From Hydra vulgaris (taxonomy: Eukaryota; Cnidaria; Hydrozoa; Anthoathecata; Hydridae), in assembly GCF_038396675.1 (NCBI RefSeq), contig NC_088922.1, positions 62,597,501 through 62,661,500 of the forward strand: 64,000 bases of DNA, given 5' to 3'. The notes under the pieces were generated by a model. The model worked only from the letters and a program-made list of their open reading frames with translations, made no database searches and was not told where the DNA came from. The translations under genes and the position numbers were made by a program. Shown here piece after piece: positions 1 to 14,100 of this stretch (the first letter of the stretch is position 1; each line of letters starts with the position of its first letter).

Positions 1-1257
1 TACAAATGTTATCGACAATTAATCGAATTGTTCAAAATGATAATTTATTAATTATATATTTATATATAATTTATATATATTTATATATAATTTATTAATT
101 ATTTATTATTAACAAGTTTTATATAAATATGATAAAAATTTCAAAAACTTCCTTATTTGAAATATGTACAAAAAAAAAAAATTACATTTTAGATAAGGGA
201 CTTTTAAAATGAATATTTTTGTATTTATTAGGATATTTTGTTTATTTGTTTTTTTTACTAAAATCTTAATTATTTAGTTGGGTTTGAGTTTGGCACATTT
301 AAAGTGTCAACCTGGATATATATGGTACTTTAAAACATGCAGTTGTTTCTGCGGTAATTTGTGCAGTGGATATCACAGCATTTCAATGGTTTCTGTACAG
401 CAACATATGTGCATATTGGTACATATAATGTTATATATGTTTTCTAAAGAATATATGAAGACTAATTGAATAAAACAATAATTGTTTACTCTTTCTCATT
501 TTCAGAAAAATGAAATTTTGTGTTAGAAGACATCCAGTATAAGTCTACAACTTTTTTTTTCTTGAATAACAGAGCAATTGTTGTTCAAAACAGTAGTTGC
601 GCACAGATTTTTGATTTATCTTATTATATTTTCTTCTAAAGAAAAAGTACAATATAGTGCTTTTAGATTTCACTTTGAATAATGTCATATTCATTATATT
701 ATATTAGTAATAACATTGTGCAAATTTTTTTTGTTTTTATTTTATACAAACTTGTGTGGTGTAAATAATGATGCATAGAGGCATCGGCATTGGCTCTAAA
801 TTCGAATTAATATTTATTTATTTTTTATTAATAGGTTAATTAGAATTTTTTTCAAATACAATGGTGACAGTTAATTTTAATACTTGCTTATTTGCTAAAG
901 TTTCTTAACTCTTAGTTGCTTTGCTTATTGTTGATTTATATATATATAAATTTATATGTGTGTGTGTGTGTGTGTATTTAAAGGTTTAGTGGTTGCAGAT
1001 ATGTCTATATAATAACTTAGGCTTATACTTGTATTTTGGTTTATGGAGTTATTATATTTTTCATACAATGTATAAACACAAAAATTAAAAATCTGATTTT
1101 TAAAACAATTGGTATTAGCCGATGGTTACCAAGACAGATACTGATGCATCAGCTAAATGAATGGTTAATGCACCGGTATTGGCTGATGCCAATGCATTGA
1201 CGCATCTCTAGTGTAAATACACCAAGTTTTTTAAAAACTAAATTATTTTTGATCTAG
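1..1257 (+). other. Upstream intron of INPP5F
   Basis: This AT-rich stretch precedes the first recognisable INPP5F exon, whose acceptor AG is at 1256-1257. I see no further exon with family similarity. It holds a GT/TA microsatellite near 940-975 and the hAT-type MITE listed separately. Confidence 0.6.
767..1210. mobile_element. hAT-type MITE with 8-bp target duplication
   Basis: The 8-bp word GTGTAAAT occurs at 759-766 and again at 1211-1218, directly flanking a segment with imperfect inverted ends (GATGCATAGAGGCATCGGCA at the left; GCCAATGCATTGACGCATCT at the right). An 8-bp duplication and a TAGAGATGC-type end are typical of hAT elements. It has no coding capacity. A related-looking element lies at 44928-45317. 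Confidence 0.7.
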
Positions 1258-4200
1258 ATATGATGCTTGGAAACCCTGTAACAGAAGATTTGTTGTTGAT
1301 TGATGGAAGCGCAATTGTTAATGAAGAAGATGAAATATGGACTTCTGAAAAAGAAGAGTGTATTACTCAACTTGTGCGGCACTCTGAACTATCTCTTCTT
1401 CCTAAAAATGAGGAATGTCTTGGTGGTTGGGCATTAGTTGACCCATTCACTTTGTAAATAATTTATTTATAAATATTTATACATTTATATTTTTTATTAT
1501 TCACATAAGTCATCATGAATTATTACTGCTGAAATCATATAAAAGAGACCTAAAAATGAGGAATCTCTTGGTGGTTGAGCATTAGTTGACCCATTCACTT
1601 TGTAAATAGTTTATTTATAAATATTTATACATTTATATTTTTTATTATTCACATAAGTCATCATGAATTATTGCTGCTGAAATCATAAAAAGGAGATCTA
1701 TTACAGCAACAAAAAATTAACATATCAAAACATTAAAATTAGCAAGTGAAAACAGATTTAGACATACTTTTGAAATAAGTACTTTATTTAAAAGTACTTA
1801 TTTCAAAAGTAGAAATTGCATCAATTTTCTACGTTTGAAATAAGTACTTTTAAATAAAGTGTCTAAATCTGTTTTCACTTGCTAATTTTAATGTTTTGAT
1901 GTGTTAAATCTGATATCATTTGCTTTAATTAAAAATTAAGAAGTTTTTATATGTATTTTTATAAAAGTTTTTATATGTATTTTTATAAAAATTAATAAGT
2001 TTTTATATAAATATGCACTTCAAATGAAAAAATTGGATTCTATTATTTGTCAACTTTTAGCTAATCAATATTGATGTAGACACATGAAAATTTATTTAAA
2101 ATATACCTTTAGTACTAAAATTAATTTATTTAAGTCATTTTTATGCTTCCAAAAATTACAGTTTTACTCATTGTCGCATCATAAAAATGTTATTTTAACC
2201 ATCAATTTATTTGCATAATCCAAATTAATTTAGTGTAAAAATAAAGATAATATGTTCAATTTTTTGTTGGTCAGATTTTATACTTTATAAAATATATATA
2301 TTTCAAGAAAATAACAAAAGAACTTTGGCAATTTTCATGTAACGTAAGTTAACAAAAACATGATAAAGTTTTGTTTTTTCTAAAATTTAGTTAAAAAACT
2401 TAAATATTTTAATAATATATGCAAAAGAATATTAAATATAACATTTTTACATTTAAAGTTTTGAATAACAGTGCTTAGTTAAAGCACATTTTAGTTTTAA
2501 ATTTGTGTAACGTAAGTTAAAACTACATGTGTTTACTAAAGTTCTGGCATTTTTTTGTAAAATTTTTGTTGTTTACAAAATGAACACATTTTTACCTAAT
2601 TCCTATTTGGTTAATATTTTTGTTTTAGTAAACAAATCGTTTGTAAATGCAATCAAGGGGGTTGTCCATAAAGTACATCACCCTATATTTGTCAATTTTC
2701 AAACCCTTCTCTCCTGTCACAAATGATCATATATATCTGCACCCCCTCTCCCTCCTAAACTGTGATAGCAGTTTTTATGTCAAAAATATTTTAAAAGATT
2801 TAAATGTAATACTTTACAGCATTTTAAAAATTCAACTTAATGAAAATAAGGCAATACGCATAAACATGCAACGCGTTAATAAAATTTTCAACAAACTAAA
2901 AGATTTTCTCATTTAAATGATTTAATAAGTATTAATAAAGTTGTCATACTAAAGTAACTTTTTAAAGTTGCTCTTGGTCTTGCGGATAAAACTGTTTTTT
3001 GATTTGACAACTTTAATAAATGTTATGAAAAATAAGTCAAGAAGAGTGACACCAGTTTTTTAAAATTGTCTTTGTTAATTATTTTGATGAATGAGTTCAA
3101 TACTTTTTCAATTCTTTTGTTTTCTTTTGTTAACTCTAAAAAATCTAACTCTTGATAATGAATATAAAAATATCACAATGATAATCGCTCAGTAACATAA
3201 GTGATGTAACGTAAGTTAAATATATAGTATAAAAAAAACAAGTCTACTTTCCTTGGCCAGTCACCTCTGATAAATTTTTAAATATTTTTTAAATTGGTAT
3301 AGTGTTCTCAACATCTTGTGAAAGTTTCTAATACAAACCGCTTTACTGATTTGCAGAAAGCTGACCTAAAAGTTTAAGCAATTTTTTTATCTTGTTTTCC
3401 GTGTAACATAAGTTAAGTGGCATTTTCAGTAATAAGTTTGCCCTCTTTTAGCCAAACTCAAAACTTTTTAGCTTATTTTATTCTTTAGACTAACAGCTTT
3501 CATACAAAATAGTTAAAAATTTAATTTACAGTTTAAATAGGCAAATACTTGATAAAGTTGTTGATAACATGTAACGTAAGTTAAAAATGAAATTGCCCAT
3601 ATGTAAAAAGTAATTTAACATATTAGAAAAACATTTTGATAAAATTTAACATTAGTTTAATATTTTTAATATTTCAGCGTTAACCCCACAGAATCTCCAC
3701 AAGATGAAGATATAATTTTACTACTGACACATCAAGCATATTATGTGGCAAGGTTTCAACATTTATTTTTTTTTATTTTTTTTTGCATTTGATTGATTTA
3801 TTAGATATTGAATTGTTCATTTTGAAAAACTTTTTTTTTTTTCTTTTTTTTTTTTCAACATCTTCACTTCCATTAAGGCTGCTAGCAAACACTGTTAGAG
3901 TTGGAAGTTACTGGAAGAGAAAAGATAAAGTTTACAGAGCAAGATAGCAATTGACTGACGTCCTAAAATATTGCAAATAATATGAATCAAGAAATCAAAA
4001 TGAAGGAAAAAAAAACTAGACAAATAGGAATTTTTAGAGCACTTAAGAACAGTCACAGTAAAAGAATGAGAGTTAATAAAAGACAAGTAACACAAGAATA
4101 AATTTTAGTAGATAGACCAGTGCCCATTATAGTATTAATAGAAAAGAGAAATAGAAGCAACATTATGACGATGTGATAATGATTGGAGGTTGGTTGTAAG

Positions 4201-5054
4201 AGCAGGTTTAACTATGTTTCCAATGTGTTTTTGCACCTTTTTTAAAAGAGAAAGGGCGTCATTGGAAGATCCGCTCCAGATGTGGCAACAGTATTCGATA
4301 CAAGGACGGATTTGAAATTTATAGAGATAATGAGTAGAATCTGGAGTAAAAATTGGCGAGCACGATAAAGAGGTGCGACCTTAGCAGATGCTAATTTTGC
4401 AATCGATTTGATATATGGTTTCCAAGAAAGATTGGAAGTAAGAGTTAATCCTAGAAGATGAAGGATAGATGACTCATTGAGTACATTACAGTTTATAAAT
4501 ATAGGAAGATCTAGATTATTGCGATAGCGATTAGCTGAAAACAAAAGAGTTTTATCTGAGTCAAAGTTCACCAGCCACTGAGCCCTATCCTATAGCAGAA
4601 AGAAGATCCTTTTCAAGCTCAAATGCCCCCTCCAAGCAATCAGAGAGTGTTGGCTTCTTATCTAGACATATACAACTATTACTTAATAACTTAATATGCA
4701 ACTGTTGCATATTAAGTAATTACTATAAGTTTTAAAGTCAAAAGTTTCATTGTAAGGTCAAGTTAATATTAGTAATTACACTGAATAAAAAACATCACAT
4801 AAGCATATTTTTTATATTTTTTTTCAATTAAATTTTTCTATTTTTAACATATTTTATTATTTTACATAATTTTTACATATTTTATTGTCTAGGTACAGCG
4901 ATGCATTCGAACAACTATTTTCTTATCAGCGAATTCCATTAAAAGATCTTGTCAAAATTGAAATAGGTATTGCTTAAAGTTTTTAAATGCTAACTAAAAT
5001 GAAGGTGGTTTATTTTTTTTTGTTTTTTTTTTATGCTAATCTAAGTATGCAAAG

Positions 5055-5129
<75 letters not shown>

Positions 5130-8100
5130 AAAAATATTAAAAGGTTTCCACTTAGTCTATAACTTTTGAAGTACCTGTAAATAAGTATCTGGTTGTGCTT
5201 TAACCATTAGAGTATTATCAAAGCTGTGTTTCAGAATAATAACCAATAAAGTACTTGGCTTGTTTTTTTTTTTGTAATGTTAATTATATTAATATAGTTA
5301 TATATGGTGTATGTAAAAAGTACTAGGGAGGGTCACTGTGTACTTTGCGTGTACAGTTGTGCTAGAAGCAACTTTTTGCTTTTAACTTGTTCTTTAAAAA
5401 CTAAAAATTAACAAGAAAAAAATTTAAAAAAGTTAAAACTAACAAGAAAAAAATGGGTGCCAAAAAATTTTTTTTACATTTGGGGCTGGGACCCATGATG
5501 TCAAACTTCCTAATGTCAACAAAAAAAAAATATTACTAAATTTAGAAAATATGTATGTTATATAAAAGAGCTTGTCAAGCGGAAAAAAATAGTATAAAAA
5601 TAACCATATGCTGAAAGCGTTTCCTTCCCAAGATATAACAACTTACAGAGTGTATAAATTACAGACTTAAAATTTACAGACCGGCACAAGAGAAAAAAAA
5701 GCAAGGTTTTTTATTTCAATTTTGTTATATATTCAGATGAATTTTGCTTACAGAATTTTTATTAATGTAAATTTATATTCAAAGCAAGTATCTATTAAAT
5801 ATATGCTTAAAGGATCGTTTTAATGGAATTTAAAGTTGTTTAATTTGTTTGATTTTTCATATTGACAAATGTCATTTTAAATGTTTTTTATTAAAAAGAT
5901 AAAGTTGTATATCAATTTTTTAGAAAGCTCAGGAGTGTTTTGGAATCTATACCACAATGGCATCACACTTATATATTTGTCAAAACAGAAAAACCAAATT
6001 CTAAGTTTACATAAATATAAGCTTATAAATATAAATATTATTCTTTTATATCGGATTATCAGATTCAGTATCAGATTCTCTAGTTTCTCGTCACTTCAAT
6101 TGTGAATATTGGTGTTTACACACCCTGTGCATTTACACATGCAAAGTTGCTTTTATAACACTTGCATCTTTTTGTATTGCAATCACCACTACATCCACAA
6201 ACACTAAAGGGGAGGAAGGCAGTCTGTTAATATTGGATCAAGAGAGTCACCATTGATCTCCCAGCCAAAGCCTTCAGTAGGAGGAAGATTTTGTAAAGGT
6301 TTGTGAGATCATTTTAACACTAGACATACAAAATGAGTTCTAAATATTTTGTTTTTTAGAGTGCTCATGGTAGGTGGTAACTGTGCAGCATCTTGATGAT
6401 ACTTTTAGAAGAGTATCCAACTTAGCTTAGCCAAGATTGATATGTTATTGGGCATATTTTTATTCCATAAATGTTGACTACAAAAAGTTCTTCTGATCTT
6501 TTTCCAGTTTGTAAGTATTTTGAAAGAGGTAGATATTCACAGTAAAATAATAGCAACGAAAGTACATCTGTATCTGGGGAGAAAACAGCATTCTGAAAAC
6601 ATATTACATCTTGCAATATCATGGAGCACAAGTAGAGTGTCTGTCTTTTCATGATCATGGCTTAGCAACTTTATATCAAAACTGGAGATATTTGTGACTG
6701 TTTTTAACTCATGTGTAATTGAAAAATATATTCTTTGACCTTATAGTGCATCATTAGTATATTTGATATAGTTATGTCGCTTATATATTATGCAGTTATA
6801 TATTAGATAACAAATTTTTTAATGACAAACTGCTAATATCTCTATTATCTATTATCTTTATTGTACTTTAAATTGTTTCCAGACGTTCGCTTCAATCTTG
6901 TTCCAGTTTTAAGAAACTGATTGATATAGCAATCAAATACAAGTTTAGTTTTGTTGTGACCATTTACAATTTTCAATAGTGATATAACAAGATGTTTGGC
7001 GAAGTCCAAAAGAAAAATTAGAACGAGCAATTTTCCTTTTAATATTTAAAATCTTAAATAACTCTTTTAAATAACTCTTTTTCTTGGTCCCGCAATAAAC
7101 CTGTATTCGACTTTAATTCTAAACCGCATAAGTGTGTAAACTCCCACAATGAACTCAATTATTAACTTATGGTTTTTTAAACCTTAACTCTGCAAAGTCT
7201 ATCTATCAACCATCTGGAATAGTTAAATAGGCTAATTCCAAGTAAAACTTAGTTTATTTTCGCTTCTAATGAGGTTGTTTTGTATTGATAAAACTGGACA
7301 GAGAGTAAATCTTTGATAAATTCATTTTTGTACTAATAAAACTGGTCAAAGATAAAACTGGTCTTTGATTAATTCATTCTTTAGAATAAAATGAGGATTT
7401 CCATTGATATTTTTAAAAGATGAATTAATTTTCAAAGCAGTTGCATTAGTTAATAGTTTTCCAATACTGCCAATAACAGTTCTCTATTTGTTGCTGGTCA
7501 AACTTTTTCTATCAAGAATTTTTATCAAGTGCCGCAGGAAGTTTATATGTATGAAGTGCAGAAACCAGCCAGTTCATTTTCATTTCCAATTTCCTTTCTC
7601 GTCCTTGGGTTTTTCCATTTGACCATCCTGTTTTAACATTCCTTTTAAACTTTTATCAGTGCCATTCTTTTTCAAAAATTCATATATATATTTGGAGCAT
7701 TAATTTTAGTTTTTTTAAGTTTTTGCAGGTGTGAAGCAGAAAAAATACTAACCACTGAGCACTTGATATACTGTATGATGTTCAGCTTATATTTAGATTA
7801 ATAGAACTTTTGTATTACCAATTCTACCATCAAAAAAACTCAATCAATAATGCAAGTTCTGCATTGAGCTCTAAACTCTATACAGCAAGACTGCATAATT
7901 TTTTCATTAGCTCTCATAACTTTAGTGTTATCAATAACTTGGTAGAATCTTCTTTAAATATCTCTGCATCCATCTGAACTGTAGTCGCAATAAATTATGC
8001 ATATTAAAGCCATATGGTATATGGTACAGTGTCTCAAAAAATTATCCAACCAAACAAGTTTTTCCCAAAAAAAAATGTTTACGCTCTAAATTATACTAAA

Positions 8101-11100
8101 AACAATGAATAGCAATACTTACTTTGTCTGTGTTTTTAATTCTTTTGGGAATAGCATGTTATTTAACGTTCATATTTTTTGATTCATACTTCAGTTGGTT
8201 TAATATTTGTCCTAAAAGAAATAGGCTTGTAAAAAAATTATCAGACCAAGCAATATTTAGGTAAGTTTAATTAATTTTATGTGAAATTTGTTGAAATATT
8301 TTAGCAAATTTTTATACAAATAATGAAATTGCATAACAAAATACTGTTTTTTTGTTTTAAAAAAAAAGTTTTGTATAAAAAAAAGGTTTCATGTTTTTTT
8401 AAGTAAAATGGACTGTTTCTCAGAGAAATTTAGCTGTTGATCTAGTCAATCAGGGTAAAACCTATCGTCAGGTGCAGCAAAAGACTGGAATTCCTCATAA
8501 TACAGTATCGGACATAACGAAGAAGTATAATTTGATCGGAACAACAGCCACAAAAGAATGGCAGGGTCACAAAAAAAGAAAAATTTAATCATACAAGTCA
8601 AGAAAAATCATTTCATTTCTGCTCGAAAACTAGCTGAGCTAGCTGAGCTAGCTGAAGAGAATTATGGAATCAAATTATCCCATCTGACAATCAGAAATCG
8701 TATCCGAAACCAGGGATTTCAAAATTGACTTCTGTGTAATAAACCATATTTGAGTAAGAAATACATGAAAAGAAGATTGGAGTTTGCTAAGAAGTTTAAA
8801 AACATGCCATTAAGTTTCTGGAAAAAGATTCTGTGAAGCGACGAATCGAAATTCAACTTAAAGTCATCTGATGGAGCCCAAGAAGTTTGGAGAAAAGCCA
8901 GAGAAGCCTACAAATTAACCTGTGTGAGAAGAACTGTCAAGTATGGTGGTGGTAACATGATGGTATGGGGTTCAATGGCTTGGAAGGGTGTCGGAAGGGA
9001 TAGTATTGATACTATTGATCAGGTGCAATACAGAAACATATTAAAGCAAAATTTGAAGTCATCTGCTTCAAAACTTTGGCTAGGATCTGATTTTACATTT
9101 CAGCAATATAACGATCCCAAGCATAAAAGCAAAACCAAGGAGTGGTTTGCTGAAAATAATGTTGAGGTTTTGGAATGGCCTGCACAATCACCGGACCTTA
9201 ATCCCATTGAACATTTGTGGGAAATTTTAGACCGAAAAGTCGAAGATCGGTCATTTTCCAAAAAAGACAACCTCAAAGTGGCAATTGAAGAAACCTGGGA
9301 AAAGATTCAATCAGAAGAAACAAAATCTTTAGTCGAATCAATGCCTAGACGTCTAGAAGCTGTAATCCAAGCAAAGAGAGGCCTGACAAAGTATTAAAAT
9401 AATTGTTTTGTTATATAATAATTTATTATGAAACAAATAATGTGTTTGGTCGAATATTTTTTTGACAATATAAAAACGACCCAAGTTCCTTTATTTTAAG
9501 ACTGAAAACTTTGTGATTCATATTTTACATTAAAACAAATAAAATCTATTTAAAAACATGCTCTTTTATTTTTATTAATCTTGAGTTTACCAAAAAAATC
9601 AAAATTTACAAAAATACAGCACTTTTTTTAGGAAAAATATTTTTTTAAATGTTTGGTCAGATAATTTTTTGAGACACTGTATATAGCTTTAATACATAGT
9701 ATACCTTAATACAATAGCTTTAATACCATACGTTTATTAAATCTACTTTTATAATTCCTATGTCCTCATATATGATCTTGAACTTCATTCTGTCAACACA
9801 TTAGACCGAGTTCCTTATTACTGCTTGTTATTAAATATTTATTGCCAAATGATTCTTCTGTCTGGCCAAATTCAAATTGAAAACTTTTTTCCTTATTTGT
9901 AATTGCAATCTAGTTGCAATTCTTTGTATGTTTTTTGTTTTAACTACATTATTATACTTGTTTACTTGTTATAAAGTAAATGAATTTTCATTAATCAATG
10001 TTTTGTAGTAATTTTAAGTAATGTTTTATATTTTTATTTTAAATTTTAATTATTTATAGTTGTTATTTTTTGAGAAAGTAACAATTTGGCAATTACAATT
10101 TAGTATATGTATATATATATATATAGTATATATATATATATATATCAAGCAATTTGCCAAGTTTATACACAAATCTATCTTTATTTTTAAAGCTTTTTCC
10201 TTGGTAACATAGGTGTATGATTTGCTACATCATACACGAATGTTACACCATACATGAATGTTACATCATACACGAATGTTACAGTAAAATAATTTTCTAT
10301 GTGTTACAAGATAACCAATTAAAGCATTGGCATGGTTCCATTTATTAATCGTTCATTAAATATAATATTGGACAACTTCTTTCGATTTTATTGTTTGTTT
10401 TTTTGTAAAAACAGGCTATATCTAAAAAAATCAAATGCCAAAAATCCTGGATCTGTGCCTGTACAGCTCAAAATCAAATTGGGTTTGCAACTTTTTCTAT
10501 GAAAATTTTGTTTTTTATAACTGCTATACATTTTTTATAAGATTTAAATTCAGGGAATCCTGGGTTCACTGTTTTTACTTTCTCATTTTCCTGGGTGTTA
10601 TTTTATTTATTTATTTTGACCGCATTTGCTTTGACTCTGAACATCTAATGGGAGTGTATTTGTCAATTTGTTTCATAGCATGACTTGATATACCACATTT
10701 TCTTGATATTTCACTTAGTAATTAATTTCTCAGGTATGTAGGTCAAAAAAACTGAATTTTTTTTTCCCCAGTCTTTTCTTCTTCTTTTTTTCCATTTTAT
10801 AAGTTAGAACTTTTAGACAATTTTTTTTGGTATAAAAGCAGTAATTAATTTATATCGAAAATTATGTAACACAATATTTTAAAAAAGATTCAAATTTTTA
10901 TTATGCAAATCCAAATCACAAAAATTTGGCAAAAAATTTACAAAAAACATCAATTCACTTTAACAAAATGGCACAAATGAGATTTGTGTTTTTTCATGGA
11001 AAAAGAGCAAATTTGGCAAATTTTCTAATCCCACTTACTCGTTTGTTATTGCTCTGTTCTGTTTTGCTCAAAAGACCACTCTACTTTGCAGAATACATTT

Positions 11101-14100
11101 AAAGTTATTTGTATATATATATATTTGTATTTTTGTTAGGGATTTAACAGACGTGTATTAGAGGTGTAACGGTGATTTAAAATTTACTTTGTCAGAATCA
11201 ATTCATATTATAGTACAGTATATATATATATTTTCAGAGTTATTAAGATAATTAAGATATTATACTTTGAACTTTTCCATTGATTTTCTTCAGCTCCAAT
11301 AATTTCAAATCATAAGTTATAGTTAAAGATCTAAGTTTAGAAAGCAGCACATTTTATCAAATTTGAGAATGGTGATTCAAGGCAATTTTGTCTTATTATT
11401 ATTAAAAATTTAAGCTATAAAATTTATTAAAAATTTGCTACTTGTGGATTAAAAATCTTAGTTTAAGCTTCTGGCTTCGATAAATCTCTGTTGCTTCCTA
11501 ATTATAAATTAATTAGTAATAATAAATTTATAAATTAGTTTTAAATTGTTAAAATTGTAAAATATTTTGAACCATATAAACTAAATAAGTAAATAAGTAT
11601 TTTATTCTATTAGATAAAGGATGATTTTAGTATTCACTAAAATTATTATTTTATTTTCTAATTTAATAATTATATTTATTTACTTTATTTTTTTAATTAT
11701 TACTATATTTATACTTAAGTTTTTGGAATTTAGCTTTTTATAGTTTTAATCAATTTTTATAGCTGTTGCCTCTACCCTGTATGTATTATATAGTTGCCTC
11801 TACCCTGTATGTATTATATAGTTGCCTCTACCCTGTATGTATTATATAGTTGCCTCTACCCTGTATGTATTATATAGTTGCCTCTACCCTGTATGTATTA
11901 TATAGTTGCCTCTACCCTGTATGTATTATATAGTTGCCTCTACCCTATTTTATACTGAAAAAAGGTTGCATTAGGACAATGGGGGAAAGTTTTCATTGGG
12001 ATAAGGGGAATTTATACTTTTTTTTGTTAGTGAATTAAAGTTTTGCAATGTATGTGCTGTTTTTTTTATTTTTTTTTTCGATTTTTTTTTTGTAAATTTC
12101 AGGCACTGAAAGTTTCTATTATAAAAATCAGTTTGTTTTCATGCGACTCCATTACAAGTATAACAATACTAGTGGGTTTTTTCATACTGTTAGAGCTGTT
12201 CAAAAGAGATCTGCAGAGGAATCAAAAGGTAACAGGTTATTGAAAGTCAATTAAATTTGGTAATTAGCGCTTTTTTATGTGCACTTTTGTAATTTTATCT
12301 AAATGCTTATATGGGTGTTTAAGTATAATAGAACTCCCAACCTGCCTCTTTCTTTCTCTCCTTCATACTCTATGAAATATAAATTTGTATCTTACAATTT
12401 AAAACCTTTTTTATTTACAGATTAACTTTATTGACAAAAAAAACCCAGTTTTGATTAAGTTGACTGAATGTCTTTTTTATTAAGTTGACTCAATGTCTCT
12501 TTTAAGTATTCTTGCACACAATTCAAGTAAAATAAGATGTGTAAAAATTTACTTAATTTTTCTAGTGTTAGAAAATTCAAAGTAATAATTTGACCTATCT
12601 GGTTAAATAATTTTTAGGTCAATTATTTGACCTATCTGGTCAAATAAATTTTAGCTCAATTATTTAACCTATCTGGTCAAATAATTTTTTTCAAAAAAAA
12701 AAACATTAGATTTTTTTTTTTAAATATGTACAACAAACCTCAATAGCATTCTAACAGTTTTTCTTCAATATTTCTTATATTAAACATCTTTCCGCTATTT
12801 AATCTTTTAAAACCTTCTGTGGCTACATCTACATGCTCAATATCCACATACAATCAGCCTTTCTTTTTTTCAAAAACTCAATGTTTTTCAAAGCGTTACC
12901 AAGTATAAATTAGAACTTTTTGAAGTACATGTACTCAAACTATGTTAAGCACTGTTCCTCCAATATCTTAATACCACTACTCTATCATCATTCGTCTCAA
13001 CTATGTGAGATAATAAAATGTCTCTCGTAGTACTCTCTCATTAATTATCTCAACAATTATCTCAACTATTTGAGACAATGCAATGCATATCTTCCTCTAA
13101 ATTATTAAACGATTTCTGTCCAAGGTTTTGAGAAATATTTTTTCCTTTTATCAAACTTTACCTCACACCAGCTTCAAAATAATTAATAGTATATAATAAT
13201 TAATAATAAATTAATAATAAATAATAATTAAAATAATTAAGAATACAGAATACTTAATTATTAAAGTTATTAATTTAATATAGTAATGGATACGAAAGTT
13301 ACTAAATAAATATTTTTTTTTATTTTGAAATTTTTTTTTATGGCATTAGTAATTAATTTTAGAAAACGTTGGAATTATAATTTTTTTTTACACAATCAGA
13401 AGTTAGAATTAATATTGATCTATCACCACTTTTTATAGTAGTTTGTAATAGTCAACATTATGTCAAAAATATTTGTGAGTTGTAGAAAGTTTTAAACAAT
13501 ACAAATATCTTTCATATATTTTTATTATTTTATATTTTATTATTTTATATATTTTTTATTAATTTTAAAATTATTTTTGTTAGGTATTTTGTTATCAATA
13601 GCTGACATGTTTCTTTCTGTTGCACATTATGAAGGGCTTGCCCTTAAAATAAATGAAGTAAAATTCGATAAAAAACGTTCAAAGAGCCATTTAAATATTC
13701 AGCCTTTGTCTTCTAAACGTACTTTAAGCTATTCTAGTCGCTTAAAGTCTCACGAAGACTTAAAGCTTGATGATGGCTTATGTGAAAATCATGTAAACAA
13801 TCCTCTTATACAACTCGAAAATGATTCGAAACCTGACATAAAAAAAAACTTACTTGACACTACTCCGACTTTAGAAGAGTCAAAGAAAAATCTTACTTCA
13901 GAAATCACTATAGTCAAATCTCACAGCGAAGGAGAGTTAGCGAATCAAATTGCTAAAACTTTTACGTCTTCCCGCGTTGATGCTTTTCTTCGAAAAACCA
14001 AGTCTGCCCTCGTTAATGTTGCTCCTAAAGTTCGAGATATATCATTACGCGAAAGTCCAGATGAACTCAAGACTAAGTCGCAAAAAAATGACAATCCTGC

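Larger units (their letters stand above)
9682..12102. other. AT-rich intron without a gene
   Basis: The rest of the large INPP5F intron. Apart from the short repeats listed (10227-10283, 11036-11110, 11766-11948) and small TA runs near 10110-10145, I see no coding or RNA feature. Confidence 0.6.

Noticed and set aside
278..469. Additional upstream INPP5F exon
   Set aside because: The translation has no similarity to the Sac domain and no convincing splice sites.
1260..1457. Stand-alone small gene of 65 codons
   Set aside because: It is an INPP5F exon; the stop codon overlaps the splice donor and is removed by splicing.
5881..6105. Short plus-strand gene
   Set aside because: Low-complexity translation, no family features, inside an intron.
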